A stretch of DNA of 64,000 bases from Rahnella laticis (lineage in GTDB: Bacteria; Pseudomonadota; Gammaproteobacteria; Enterobacterales; Enterobacteriaceae): contig NZ_JADOBI010000006.1 of assembly GCF_015644585.1 (NCBI RefSeq), positions 310,001 to 374,000 of the forward strand, read 5' to 3'. The notes below the pieces were generated by a model. It ran no database searches. It saw only the letters and a program-made list of their open reading frames with translations, and was not told where the DNA came from. Position 1 is the first letter of the stretch, and each line of letters starts with the position of its first letter. Below, piece by piece: positions 55,305 through 64,000 of the stretch. A program made the position numbers and the translations under genes.

Positions 55305-56312
55305 ATGTCGCTGAAAGCTATCGCGAAAGATCTCGGTCTCTCTGTCACCACCGTCAGCCGTGCGCTGAACGGTTACGATGACGTTTCAGCGGATACCAAA
55401 GCGCGGGTTCAGGCGGCAGCAGATTTACGCGGCTACCGGCCAAACACTCTCGCCCGCCGTTTGAAAATGGGCAAGATCGACGCCGTCGGACTGATTTTCC
55501 CCTTCACTTCCCATCCCTTAAGCAATTCTGCGTTTATCGAAATGGTTGGCTGTATCACCCGTGAACTGGCGAAATATGAAATCGATTTGCTGCTGGTACC
55601 GGACGAACTCGGCACGTTTTCGTGGCGGCGGCTGATCGAAAGTAAACGTGTGGATGCCATGCTGGTGGCGCATACGCTGGATAACGACCCGCGCCTGCTG
55701 GATTTGCAGCAGCGTAATTTCCCGTTTCTGGCGCTGGGGCGCAGCCAGTGTCTGACGCAGGATTACGCCTGGTTTGATTTCGATAACCGCGCCGGAATGC
55801 AGATGGCGGTCGATCATCTGGCGGCACTTGGCCACAGCCGTATCGCGTTTCTCGGCGAGAACAATCAGCAGTCGTTTATCGGGCAGCGCCATCAGGGCTA
55901 TCTCGATGGCTTGCGGGCGAACCATCTGCCGCTCAATCCGGATTACGCGCATAAAGTCAGCCCCAGCCGTCGTGCCGGCTATCAGGCCACGCAGGCGCTG
56001 CTGGCGTTACCTCAGCCGCCAACCGCACTGGTCTGCGACTGCAATATGCACGGCGAAGGCGCGGCGCTGGCGTTGCACGAAGCTGGTTTGCTGCTCAGCG
56101 GCGGCGTTTCGCTGATTATTTTTGACGGATTACCTTCCGACAGCGTGCCCGACGTCGCCGTCACGGCTGTTCGTCAGGGCACGCGCGAAGCGGTCGGGCT
56201 GCAAATTGCCGACATGACGCGGGCGCTGATCCGCAACGAACCCCTGAAGAATTTGCAGGTTCTCTGGCAGCCAGAATTGCAGGCGGGCGTCACCGCACAT
56301 CCACCACGCTGA
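55305..56312 (+). CDS. LacI-family regulator of the raffinose-type genes
   Basis: A 335-residue LacI/GalR-type regulator. The helix-turn-helix with hinge is at residues 1-58 (SLKAIAKDLGLSVTTVSRALNGYDDVSADTKARVQAAADLRGYRPNTLARRL). It is followed by a periplasmic-binding-like effector domain. I start at ATG 55305 (MSLKAIAK). Upstream codons precede the HTH and are not conserved. It is followed by rafA, with a perfect palindrome in the gap that is a good candidate for its operator. It most likely represses rafA and rafB in the absence of an alpha-galactoside. Confidence 0.88.
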   Translation: MSLKAIAKDLGLSVTTVSRALNGYDDVSADTKARVQAAADLRGYRPNTLARRLKMGKIDAVGLIFPFTSHPLSNSAFIEMVGCITRELAKYEIDLLLVPDELGTFSWRRLIESKRVDAMLVAHTLDNDPRLLDLQQRNFPFLALGRSQCLTQDYAWFDFDNRAGMQMAVDHLAALGHSRIAFLGENNQQSFIGQRHQGYLDGLRANHLPLNPDYAHKVSPSRRAGYQATQALLALPQPPTALVCDCNMHGEGAALALHEAGLLLSGGVSLIIFDGLPSDSVPDVAVTAVRQGTREAVGLQIADMTRALIRNEPLKNLQVLWQPELQAGVTAHPPR

Positions 56313-56372
56313 TACTTCCTCTTTAGATTATTTTTCCACCCTATATCACAAATTTGGAATGTCACATTTCAC

Positions 56373-56390
56373 ATCCGAAACGTTTCGGAT
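56373..56390. promoter_or_regulatory. LacI-type operator upstream of rafA
   Basis: ATCCGAAACGTTTCGGAT is a perfect 18-base palindrome with the central CG expected of LacI/GalR operators. It lies 63 bases before the rafA ATG. Confidence 0.8.
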
Positions 56391-56453
56391 CAATAGTTAC
56401 TCCACAAAATCGCGTTTTATCGCCGCATTTTACCCTTGTGGAGTTGTGACAAT

Positions 56454-58580
56454 ATGGAAAACCAGACCGTCCATTTAACCAGTGAACACACCAGCCTGAT
56501 CGTGCGCTGCACGCCGTTTGCCGAAATCCTTTACTGGGGAAAACGCCTCAGCCAGTTTTCAGCGCAAGACCTGATTTCCCTGAGCCGCGCAGTACCCAAT
56601 GGCCGTATTGATGTCGATGCACCGGTCAATCTCAGCGCCGATTCTGGCCGCGGTTCGTTCGGAAATCCGGGCGTGGAAGGCCACCGCGACGGCCTGGACT
56701 GGTCGCCGGTCTTCAATACCACGGACGTCCGGCATCACGGTAATCAACTGACCATCACCACCGAAGACCCGATAGCCGGGCTGCAATTTCGCAGTGAACT
56801 GCATCTGGACGCCAGCGGTGTTTTGCAGGCACGAAATGCGCTGACCAACCTGAAACCCGGCACTTATCAGCTGACGCGTCTGGCCGTTACGCTGCCGCTG
56901 CCGGAGCGCGCTGCCGAAGTGATGGCGTTTCATGGCCGCTGGATCAAAGAGTTTCAGCCGCACCGCACGTTGCTGGATCACGGCGGCGTAATTCAGGAAA
57001 ACCGTCGCGGCAAAACCTCCTCTGAACATTTTCCGGCGATGATGATCGGTCATCCGGGTTTTGGCGAAGAACAGGGTGAAGTCTGGGGAATGCATCTGGG
57101 CTGGAGCGGCAATCATCGCCTGCGGGCAGATATCAAAACCGATGGCCGCCGCGTGGTGCAGGCTGAAGTCCTGTATTTCCCCGGCGAACAGCGTCTCGAA
57201 GAAGGAGAAACGCTGGAAACGCCGTGGCTCTACGCCAGTTATTCCGCCAGCGGCCTGAACCGCATGAGCCAGCAGTTTCACCGGTTTGTGCGTGAGCAGA
57301 TCCTGCGCTTCCCGGTGGAAAAACCGCGTCCGGTGCACCTCAATACCTGGGAAGGCATCTATTTCGATCACGATCCCGGCTACATCATGCAGATGGCGAC
57401 CGAATCCGCGGCGTTAGGCGTTGAACGCTTCATTATCGACGACGGCTGGTTCCGCGGGCGCGATCATGACCGCGCCGCGCTGGGCGACTGGTATCTCGAC
57501 GAGAAGAAATACCCGAACGGGCTAAAACCGGTGATTGACCATGTCAAAAAACTCGGCATGGAATTTGGTATCTGGGTTGAACCGGAAATGATTAACCCGG
57601 ATTCGGATTTGTACCGCGCGCATCCCGACTGGCTGCTGGCGCTGCCGGGTTATCAGCAACCAAGTGGCCGCCATCAGTTCGTGCTCGATCTGAATAATCC
57701 GCAGGTCTTTGATTATCTGGTGGAACGCATGAGCTGGCTGCTCGGCGAGCACGACGTGGATTATGTGAAATGGGACATGAACCGCGAAATTGTTCAGCCG
57801 GGGCATGAAGGCCGCGCGGCGCTGACCAGCCAGACGCAGCAGTTTTATCGTCTGCTCGACGTACTCGGCGGCCGCTTCCCGCACATTGAGTTTGAATCTT
57901 GCGCTTCCGGCGGCGGGCGCATTGATTTTGAGGTGCTCAAACGTAGCCACCGTTTCTGGACATCGGACAACAATGACGCGCTGGAACGGCAGAAAATTCA
58001 GCGCGGCATGAGCTATTTCTTCCCGCCGGAAGTGATGGGATCGCACATCGGTAACAAGCTGTGCCACGCCACCTCGCGCCAGCACAGCATTGCGTTTCGC
58101 GGCCTGACGGCGCTGTTCGGGCACATGGGCATTGAGCTGGATCCGGTGAAAGAAGGCGAAGCCGAACGCGCCGGATTCGCGAAATATACCCGCCTGCATC
58201 AGCAACTTCGGCCATTGCTGCACAGCGGCGATGTGTACCGCGTCGACAGTCACGATGATTCCATGCTGATTAACGGCGTGGTCAGCGACAGCGGCGATCG
58301 CGCGGTGTTTCTGGTCAGCCAGCTTGCGATGCCGACCTGGTCATTACCGGGAACGCTGCGGGTGCCGGGGCTGAACCCGGACGCCCGTTATCGCGTCACC
58401 GTGCTGGATGAACCGGAATTGCTGGCAGGCGGCGGAAGCGGCCACACCATGCGCGTTCAACCGGCATGGCTGCACGAATCGCCGGTGCTGAGCGGTGAAT
58501 GGCTGGCGAATGCCGGGCTGACATTGCCGGTGATGGATCCGGAAAGCGCCCTGCTTCTGGGCTTCGAAGAAATCAGATAA
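56454..58580 (+). CDS. rafA: Alpha-galactosidase (GH36, RafA-type)
   Basis: A 708-residue GH36 alpha-galactosidase, the length of E. coli RafA. It cleaves raffinose, melibiose and related sugars. The catalytic nucleophile is Asp441 in VKWDMNRE and the acid/base is Asp505 in WTSDNNDA. Other signatures are FHGRWIKEFQPHRTLLDHGG, VHLNTWEGIYFDHD, IDDGWFRGRDHDRAALGDW and IEFESCASGGGRID. No signal peptide is present, so it acts in the cytoplasm. I start at ATG 56454 after GGAGTTGTGACAAT. It is followed by a LacY-type symporter. Confidence 0.93.
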   Translation: MENQTVHLTSEHTSLIVRCTPFAEILYWGKRLSQFSAQDLISLSRAVPNGRIDVDAPVNLSADSGRGSFGNPGVEGHRDGLDWSPVFNTTDVRHHGNQLTITTEDPIAGLQFRSELHLDASGVLQARNALTNLKPGTYQLTRLAVTLPLPERAAEVMAFHGRWIKEFQPHRTLLDHGGVIQENRRGKTSSEHFPAMMIGHPGFGEEQGEVWGMHLGWSGNHRLRADIKTDGRRVVQAEVLYFPGEQRLEEGETLETPWLYASYSASGLNRMSQQFHRFVREQILRFPVEKPRPVHLNTWEGIYFDHDPGYIMQMATESAALGVERFIIDDGWFRGRDHDRAALGDWYLDEKKYPNGLKPVIDHVKKLGMEFGIWVEPEMINPDSDLYRAHPDWLLALPGYQQPSGRHQFVLDLNNPQVFDYLVERMSWLLGEHDVDYVKWDMNREIVQPGHEGRAALTSQTQQFYRLLDVLGGRFPHIEFESCASGGGRIDFEVLKRSHRFWTSDNNDALERQKIQRGMSYFFPPEVMGSHIGNKLCHATSRQHSIAFRGLTALFGHMGIELDPVKEGEAERAGFAKYTRLHQQLRPLLHSGDVYRVDSHDDSMLINGVVSDSGDRAVFLVSQLAMPTWSLPGTLRVPGLNPDARYRVTVLDEPELLAGGGSGHTMRVQPAWLHESPVLSGEWLANAGLTLPVMDPESALLLGFEEIR

Positions 58581-58591
58581 CAAAAATAACG

Positions 58592-58613
58592 CCGGTACTC
58601 AGGTGCCGGTTTT
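58592..58613 (+). terminator. Weak hairpin between rafA and rafB
   Basis: CCGGTAC and GTGCCGG arms (58592-58598 and 58603-58609) are followed by four T residues. It may act as an attenuating or processing site that lowers expression of the symporter relative to the glycosidase. Confidence 0.35.
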
Positions 58614-58637
58614 CATGGTTTCGGCAAGGAAATCACT

Positions 58638-59924
58638 ATGAATCCTACACAAACTTCCGATCGCTGTTTCTATAAAAAAAATACCAACTTCTGGATATTT
58701 GGCGCCTATTTCTTCCTCTATTTCTTCATTATGGCGACCTGTTATCCGTTTTTACCGATCTGGCTTTCGGACATTATCGGCCTGAGCAAAACGGAAACCG
58801 GCATCGTGTTCTCCAGCATGTCGCTGTTTGCGATTCTGTTTCAGCCCATTTTCGGCGTTATTTCTGACAAGCTCGGCCTCAAAAAACATCTGCTGTGGAT
58901 TATCGCCGTGCTGCTTTTCCTGTTCGCGCCGTTCTTTATTTACGTCTTCGCCCCGCTGCTGAAAATCAATATCGTGCTCGGCGCGATCCTCGGCGGCGCG
59001 TATATCGGCTTCGTTTTTGCCGGCGGTTCTGGCGCAACCGAGGCGTATATCGAAAGGGTCAGCCGCAACAGCGCCTTTGAATACGGTAAGGCGCGGATGT
59101 TCGGCTGTTTTGGCTGGGGGATTTGCGCCTCGACCGCAGGCGTGCTGTTTAACATCAACCCGAATATCGTGTTCTGGATGGGTTCCGGCGCGGCGCTGAT
59201 CCTGATGGTTCTGCTGCTGATTTCCCGTCCGCAGGAAAACAAGAATGCCGTGGTGATGGATAAACTGGGCGCCAATCAGCCGCAATTTTCGCTGAAAACG
59301 GCGGCGTTGCTGCTGAAAGAACGCAAACTGTGGATGCTGATTTTGTACGTGATCGGCGTCGCCTGCGTCTACGACGTGTTTGATCAGCAATTCGCCACGT
59401 TCTTCAAAACCTTCTTTGCCTCACCGCAACAAGGCACGGAAATGTTCGGCTACGTCACCACCGCGGGCGAGCTGTGTAACGCACTGATCATGTTCTGTTC
59501 GCCGTGGATTATTAACCGCATCGGCGCAAAAAATACGCTGCTGCTGGCGGGCACCATTATGTCGATCCGCATTGTCGGCTCGTCATTTGCGACCACCGCC
59601 ATCGAAGTCATTTTGCTGAAAATGCTGCATGCGCTGGAAGTGCCGTTCCTGCTGGTCGGCGTATTCAAATACATCACGCAGATTTTTGATGTCCGGTTCT
59701 CGGCGACCATTTATCTGATCGGGTTTAACTTTGCCAAACAGCTGGCGGCGATTTTCCTTTCGGCGTTTGCCGGCAGTTTGTATGACCGCATCGGGTTCAG
59801 CGATACCTATCTGATCCTCGGCGGCATCGCCTTTGGCGTCACCCTCATTTCCGCGTTTACGCTGAGTAACCGGCCGGAGAAACAGGCGGTTCCGGCGGCC
59901 AGACCGGCGGAAGGGTTGCGCTGA
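58638..59924 (+). CDS. rafB: Oligosaccharide:H+ symporter (LacY/RafB family)
   Basis: A 428-residue member of the LacY subfamily with twelve membrane helices. Residues equivalent to LacY functional positions are visible. They are the Glu in [12 protein letters not shown] (LacY E126), the Arg in [15 protein letters not shown] (R144), the Arg in IMSIRIVG (R302), and the His and Glu in [17 protein letters not shown] (H322/E325). It should import raffinose or melibiose. The gene is 57 bases after rafA. The name is by analogy with the raf operon. Confidence 0.88.
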   Translation: MNPTQTSDRCFYKKNTNFWIFGAYFFLYFFIMATCYPFLPIWLSDIIGLSKTETGIVFSSMSLFAILFQPIFGVISDKLGLKKHLLWIIAVLLFLFAPFFIYVFAPLLKINIVLGAILGGAYIGFVFAGGSGATEAYIERVSRNSAFEYGKARMFGCFGWGICASTAGVLFNINPNIVFWMGSGAALILMVLLLISRPQENKNAVVMDKLGANQPQFSLKTAALLLKERKLWMLILYVIGVACVYDVFDQQFATFFKTFFASPQQGTEMFGYVTTAGELCNALIMFCSPWIINRIGAKNTLLLAGTIMSIRIVGSSFATTAIEVILLKMLHALEVPFLLVGVFKYITQIFDVRFSATIYLIGFNFAKQLAAIFLSAFAGSLYDRIGFSDTYLILGGIAFGVTLISAFTLSNRPEKQAVPAARPAEGLR

Positions 59925-59991
59925 GTAACGGATGCAGCCTTTCGGCACTCTGTGCTAGTCTCCGTGGGACAAGCATGACGGGAGAAAGGTT

Positions 59992-61026
59992 GTGAGCAAA
60001 AAACAGGAGCCGGGCGCACCGGTACGCGCCACGATACGTGATGTCGCCAGCGCCGCGAAAACGGGTAAAACCAGCGTTTCACGTTATCTCAACGGTGAAA
60101 AAGACCTGCTGTCCGACGCGTTAAAAGAACGTATCGGACGGGCGATCGCCCTGCTCGATTATCAGCCCAGCCAGATGGCGCGCAGCCTGAAAAGCGGCCA
60201 GACGCGTCTGATTGGGCTGATTATTGCCGATATCACCAACCCGTATTCCGTTGAAGTCATGCGCGGCGTCGAAGCCGCCTGCCGCCAGCAAGGGCTGACG
60301 CTGCTGGTGTGTAACACCAATAACGAGCTCGATCAGGAAAAACATTACCTGCAATTGCTCAGCAGTTATCGCGTGGACGGCATTGTCGTGAACGCCGTCG
60401 GCATGCGTGAAGCAGCGATTTCCACACTGCAACAGGCCAATTTACCGATGGTGCTGATCGACCGCAAAGTCGCGAATTTCGCCTGTGATGTGATCGGCCT
60501 GAACAACGTCGAAGCCACGCAGATGATGACCGATCACCTTCTGCAACAGGGTTTCGACGCTCTGCTTTTTATCAGCGAACCCGCCACTATTAATACCCGT
60601 TTCGACCGTCTGCGTACTTTCCTCCAGCGCATGCAGCAGTCGCCGCAGCACATCGCCGAACAGGGCGAGATTGAGATTTCGAATACCGACGGACTGGATA
60701 ATCTGCTGCGTGAATTTATTGCCCGCCATCCCGACAAACGAAAAGCCGTGATGTGCGTGAACGGTACGCTCACATTGCAGGTCGCGCGCGCCATGCGACG
60801 GCTGGGGATTGTCTGGGGACAGGACATCGGATTGTCCGGTTTCGACGAACTGGTCTGGGCCGAACTGGCAGGCGTCGGGATCACCACGCTCAAACAGCCG
60901 ACCTACGAAATGGGCGTCGCCGCGCTCGGCCAGCTGGTCGCGCGGATACAGGGAAATACCGATCCCGTTAAAGACCTGGAATTCTCCGGCGAGCTGATTG
61001 CACGCGGTTCCACCGCAGCGCGCTGA
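59992..61026 (+). CDS. LacI-family regulator, PtxS/KdgR-like
   Basis: A 344-residue LacI-family regulator. The HTH reads TIRDVASAAKTGKTSVSRYLNGEKDLLSDALKERIGRAIALLDYQPSQMARSLKSGQ (residues about 14-70), resembling PtxS-type ketogluconate repressors. It then has a binding-protein-like domain that begins LIGLIIADITNPYSVEVMRGVE. It starts with GTG after GGGAGAAAGG. The downstream kguE-, kguT- and reductase-like genes, with a perfect palindrome before them, support control of 2-ketogluconate use. Effector and operon membership are inferred. Confidence 0.82.
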   Translation: MSKKQEPGAPVRATIRDVASAAKTGKTSVSRYLNGEKDLLSDALKERIGRAIALLDYQPSQMARSLKSGQTRLIGLIIADITNPYSVEVMRGVEAACRQQGLTLLVCNTNNELDQEKHYLQLLSSYRVDGIVVNAVGMREAAISTLQQANLPMVLIDRKVANFACDVIGLNNVEATQMMTDHLLQQGFDALLFISEPATINTRFDRLRTFLQRMQQSPQHIAEQGEIEISNTDGLDNLLREFIARHPDKRKAVMCVNGTLTLQVARAMRRLGIVWGQDIGLSGFDELVWAELAGVGITTLKQPTYEMGVAALGQLVARIQGNTDPVKDLEFSGELIARGSTAAR

Positions 61027-61095
61027 TTCTTTTTCCTCCGTTTTCTGCCCCGTTCTTCGTGAGCGGGATCATGTTTTTGGCCTTTTGTCCTGTTG

Positions 61096-61113
61096 ATTGG
61101 AACCGGTTCCAAT
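61096..61113. promoter_or_regulatory. Operator upstream of the kgu genes
   Basis: ATTGGAACCGGTTCCAAT is a perfect 18-base palindrome centred on CCGG. It resembles the PtxS-type site TGAAACCGGTTTCA. It lies about 125 bases before the kguE ATG. Confidence 0.75.
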
Positions 61114-61237
61114 TAGGTTGTATAAAACGAAACAAAACATTAACAACATCTCCAACTGCCGTTTGTTTTACTAAAATGATGTTTTGGATTTGATCGCCTG
61201 CGCCGCCGCAGTGGCGCGTTTACCAGGATACACTCGC

Positions 61238-61987
61238 ATGAAAAGAGAAGTCGTCATTGTCACCGCCGCTTACGGAAACAGCGTGGTGAAGGCCCTTGGC
61301 GGGCAGGCCGCGCTGCTTTCAATCATTGCAGACGCGCAGGCAAACGGTGTGGAAATTCGTCGTGAATTGTTCAGCGAGCAGGAACTGGATGCCCTGCCCG
61401 AATTGGCGGAAAACATTAAGCGCCACGGGCTGTTTTCGGTCTATTCGGTGCCCTTCCCGCTGTTCATTTCGGGCGGCAAACTGAATCCGGATGCAAAACA
61501 GTATTTTTCCGAAGCGCATGTTTTAGGTGCCCGCACCATTAAGTTTTCGCTGGGCGAATTTGAACCCGGTGCGGATCTGACGCCGTTGCGCGTACTGCTG
61601 GATTCTCAGACCGTCAAACTGGTGGTGGAAAATGACCAGTCGAGCGATTGCGGAATTTTGTCGCGCATTAATGCCTTTGCGTTTGCGGCGGAATCGCTGC
61701 ATCTGCCGCTGAGCCTGACGTTTGATACAGCGAACTGGCTGTGGGTGGGTCAGGATCCGACCGCCGCCGCTGAACGCCTGGCGCGCCATGTGGGTTATGT
61801 GCATGTGAAAGCGGCGGAACAGCGCGACGGCAAATGGCACGCCGTGGCGCTCGATAACAGCGACGGCAGCTGGGAACCGCTGTTAAAACTTTTGCCTCAG
61901 GATGTGCCGCGCGGCATCGAATTCCCGCTGGAAGGGGATGACCTGACCGCCGTGACACGTTATTACACCGAACTGCTGCGTCAATAA
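61238..61987 (+). CDS. kguE: KguE-type sugar epimerase/isomerase
   Basis: A 249-residue TIM-barrel protein of the xylose-isomerase-like AP-endonuclease 2 superfamily, placed like KguE in 2-ketogluconate operons. Segments: VIVTAAYGNSVVKALGGQAALLSIIADAQANGVEIRREL, RTIKFSLGEFEPG, KLVVENDQSSDCG, LSLTFDTANWLWVGQDP and VGYVHVKAAEQRDGKWHAV. The start is ATG 61238 behind an AGGA site. The reaction of KguE is unclear even where the operon is known. Its place between regulator and transporter supports the name. Confidence 0.8.
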   Translation: MKREVVIVTAAYGNSVVKALGGQAALLSIIADAQANGVEIRRELFSEQELDALPELAENIKRHGLFSVYSVPFPLFISGGKLNPDAKQYFSEAHVLGARTIKFSLGEFEPGADLTPLRVLLDSQTVKLVVENDQSSDCGILSRINAFAFAAESLHLPLSLTFDTANWLWVGQDPTAAAERLARHVGYVHVKAAEQRDGKWHAVALDNSDGSWEPLLKLLPQDVPRGIEFPLEGDDLTAVTRYYTELLRQ

Positions 61988-62015
61988 TTCTGATGCCTCA
62001 TCAGGAGAAATCGCC

Positions 62016-63293
62016 ATGAAACAGCCCGGGATCGCCGCCCGCCGGTGGTGGTACATCATGCCGGTCGTGTTCATCACGTACAGCCTGGCCTATGTCGATC
62101 GCTCGAATTTCAGTTTCGCGTCGGCGGCGGGCATTAATGACGATCTCGGCATCACCAAAGGTATGTCGTCCCTGCTGGGTGCGCTGTTTTTCTTAGGTTA
62201 TTTCTTCTTCCAAATCCCCGGCACTATTTACGCCGAGCGGCGCAGCGTTAAAAAGCTGATTTTCTGGTGCCTTTTGCTGTGGGGCGGATTCGCCTCGCTG
62301 ACCGGTGTCGTCACTGATATTCCGATGCTGGCGGTGATCCGTTTCGCGCTGGGCGTGGTGGAAGCCGCGGTCATGCCCGCGATGCTGGTGTATATCAGCA
62401 ACTGGTTTACGAAGTCCGAACGCTCGCGCGCCAATACGTTTCTGATCCTCGGCAATCCGGTCACGGTGTTGTGGATGTCGGTGCTTTCCGGCTATCTGAT
62501 CAAGTCGTTCGGCTGGCGCGAGATGTTTATTTTCGAGGGCATTCCTGCGGTGATCTGGGCGATTATCTGGTGGTTTACCGTCAAGGATAAACCCGAAGAA
62601 GTCAGCTGGCTGAGCAGTCAGGAGAAGAGCGCGCTGGCCGAACAGCTGGAAAAAGAGCAGAAAAGTATTCAGGCGGTGGGCGGTTATCGCGACGCTTTCC
62701 GTTCGCGGAACGTCATTTTTCTTTGCCTGCAATATTTCTTCTGGAGCATCGGCGTGTACGGCTTTGTATTGTGGCTGCCGTCGATTTTGCGCGACGGGAA
62801 ATCGATGGGCATGGTCGAAGCGGGCTGGCTGTCGTCCGTGCCATATCTGGCGGCCACTATCGCCATGATTCTGGTGTCGTGGGCTTCTGACAAGATGCAA
62901 AACCGCCGGTTATTTGTCTGGCCGCTTTTACTGGTCGGCGCGCTGGCATTCTTTGGTTCATGGGCCGTTGGCACAAACAATTTCTGGCTTTCGTACAGTT
63001 TACTGGTGGTCGCTGCCGCGGCAATGTATGCCCCGTATGGCCCGTTTTTCGCCATCATTCCTGAAATGCTGCCGAAGAATGTTTCCGGCGGCGCAATGGC
63101 GTTAATCAACAGCCTCGGAGCGCTTGGCTCGTTCTTTGGTTCCTGGTTTGTCGGCTATCTGAACGGTAATACGGGCAGCCCGGCAGCCTCCTTTATTTTT
63201 ATGGCCGTGTCGTTACTGGTTTCCGCAGGATTAACCCTGCTGGTAAAACCGCGACAATCTGAAATGAAACAAAAAGAAGTTTCCTTAACCTGA
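62016..63293 (+). CDS. kguT: MFS transporter, 2-ketogluconate permease-like (KguT)
   Basis: A 425-residue MFS anion:cation symporter-type protein with twelve helices. Early motifs are WWYIMPVVFITYSLAYVDRSNFSFASAAG and LGALFFLGYFFFQIPGTIYAERRSVKKLIFWCLLLWGG, typical of the ACS family. A late APYGPFFAIIPEMLPKNVSGGAMALINSLGALGSFFGSWFVGYLNG segment is also typical. It probably imports 2-keto-D-gluconate or a related sugar acid. It is 28 bases after kguE behind a CAGGAGA site. Confidence 0.87.
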   Translation: MKQPGIAARRWWYIMPVVFITYSLAYVDRSNFSFASAAGINDDLGITKGMSSLLGALFFLGYFFFQIPGTIYAERRSVKKLIFWCLLLWGGFASLTGVVTDIPMLAVIRFALGVVEAAVMPAMLVYISNWFTKSERSRANTFLILGNPVTVLWMSVLSGYLIKSFGWREMFIFEGIPAVIWAIIWWFTVKDKPEEVSWLSSQEKSALAEQLEKEQKSIQAVGGYRDAFRSRNVIFLCLQYFFWSIGVYGFVLWLPSILRDGKSMGMVEAGWLSSVPYLAATIAMILVSWASDKMQNRRLFVWPLLLVGALAFFGSWAVGTNNFWLSYSLLVVAAAAMYAPYGPFFAIIPEMLPKNVSGGAMALINSLGALGSFFGSWFVGYLNGNTGSPAASFIFMAVSLLVSAGLTLLVKPRQSEMKQKEVSLT

Positions 63294-63307
63294 GGGAGTT
63301 GTAATTG

Positions 63308-64000
63308 ATGAAGCCGTCTATCGTTGTGTATAAGAAACAACCCGCAGACCTGCAACAACGCCTGGAACAGCATTTCGCCATCACTCAATTTGATGACATC
63401 ACTGAAGAAAACCGTGCGCAGGTTTTAGACGCATTGCAGAATGCAGAAGGGTTGCTGGGCTCAGGCGGGCGGGTGGATAAAGATTTGCTGGATCACGCAC
63501 CGCGCCTGCGCGCCGTTTCCACCAGCTCCGTAGGCTACGATAATTTTGACGTGGCAGAGCTGACGCGTCGTGAAATCCCGCTGATGCATACCCCGACCGC
63601 GCTGACCGATACGGTCGCCGATACCGTGATGGCGCTGGTGCTGGCGACTGCCCGCCGCGTCGTGAATCTGGCCGAACGTGTGAAAGCGGGCGAATGGACA
63701 CAAAACGTAGGCCCGGACTGGTTCGGCATTGATGTTCACCACAAAACCATGGGCATCGTGGGTATGGGCCGTATCGGCCTGGCGCTCGCGCAACGTGCGC
63801 ATTTCGGTTTTGATATGCCGATTCTGTACAACGCACGCAGTCAGCATACCGAAGCGGAAGAGCGTTTTGGCGCACGCAAATGTGAGCTGGACGAACTGCT
63901 GGAGAAATCAGATTTCGTCTGTGTTCTGCTGCCTATGACCAAAGAGACGTTCCACCTGATCGGCAAGGAACAGCTGGCGAAAATGAAGTCCAGCGCCGTG
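63308..64000 (+). CDS. ghrB: 2-ketogluconate/glyoxylate reductase (GhrB/KguD, 3' truncated)
   Basis: The frame is open for 231 codons to the window end. It matches the N-terminal two thirds of E. coli GhrB (324 residues), a D-2-hydroxyacid dehydrogenase that also reduces 2-ketogluconate (older name TkrA). Visible are [56 protein letters not shown], the NAD motif [18 protein letters not shown] and [17 protein letters not shown]. The catalytic Glu and His lie beyond the edge. It is 14 bases after the kguT-type gene behind GGGAGTTG, so it appears to serve as the operon's reductase. The 2-ketogluconate kinase is not in view. Confidence 0.93.
   Translation, partial: MKPSIVVYKKQPADLQQRLEQHFAITQFDDITEENRAQVLDALQNAEGLLGSGGRVDKDLLDHAPRLRAVSTSSVGYDNFDVAELTRREIPLMHTPTALTDTVADTVMALVLATARRVVNLAERVKAGEWTQNVGPDWFGIDVHHKTMGIVGMGRIGLALAQRAHFGFDMPILYNARSQHTEAEERFGARKCELDELLEKSDFVCVLLPMTKETFHLIGKEQLAKMKSSAV

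Noticed and set aside
1-64000. CRISPR array, prophage, integrase or tRNA-linked island
   Set aside because: I saw no regular spacer-repeat pattern, no phage structural genes, no integrase or transposase and no tRNA or rRNA gene in the window.

Overview
The window looks like chromosomal sequence of an enterobacterium, most likely family Yersiniaceae (Rahnella, Ewingella, Serratia and relatives). Most genes have recognisable E. coli counterparts: wecH, mdfA, aldB, yibF, fdoGHI/fdhE/fdhD, sodA, yiiM, yibL, mtlADR, yiaF, glyQS, tag, yiaC, yiaD and ghrB. Several lie in E. coli-like order, with strain-specific blocks between them, and an ERIC repeat is present. The genus is inferred from memory of gene content, not from a search.

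Layout. 1-7977: a N-carbamoyl-compound catabolic operon. It holds a biuret-hydrolase-like amidohydrolase cut by the window edge, YlbF/FdrA/YlbE-type subunits of the oxamate carbamoyltransferase family, carbamate kinase, a stand-alone allophanate-hydrolase C-terminal domain and an NCS1 permease, followed by an AllS-like LysR regulator. 8097-14788: small stress and envelope proteins, a LysE exporter, three GNAT acetyltransferases, YfcF, a dCache chemoreceptor and an unknown secreted protein. 14817-22671: SutR/YdcO pair with twin operators, idnD, a DJ-1/isochorismatase/AraC group, wecH and mdfA. 22798-31710: aldB, yibF and a complete formate dehydrogenase-O locus in which selenocysteine is replaced by cysteine. 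The selAB genes that separate aldB from yibF in E. coli are absent.

31764-33681: a two-gene Septu-like anti-phage module (ATPase plus HNH nuclease) between fdhD and sodA, with a conspicuously AT-rich central segment in the ATPase. 33906-44422: sodA with a Fur box, a chemoreceptor, yiiM, yibL, a MocR/LysE pair, an ERIC element and the mannitol operon mtlA-mtlD-mtlR with four CRP-like sites. 44942-54314: a DsbA-family protein, yiaF, a long inverted-repeat element, glyQS, a RelBE-type toxin-antitoxin pair, the autotransporter esterase EstA, tag and yiaC. 54538-64000: yiaD, a raffinose/melibiose gene set (LacI regulator, alpha-galactosidase, LacY-type symporter) and a 2-ketogluconate gene set (PtxS-like regulator, KguE, KguT) that ends in a ghrB/kguD reductase cut by the window edge. 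In E. coli yiaD and ghrB are adjacent, so both sugar sets look inserted there.

The items most worth following up are the carbamoyl-compound operon and its relocated FdrA/YlbE module, the Septu-like pair with its mosaic ATPase, the linked loss of selAB and Sec-to-Cys change in FdoG, and the toxin-antitoxin operator that overlaps the estA stop codon.
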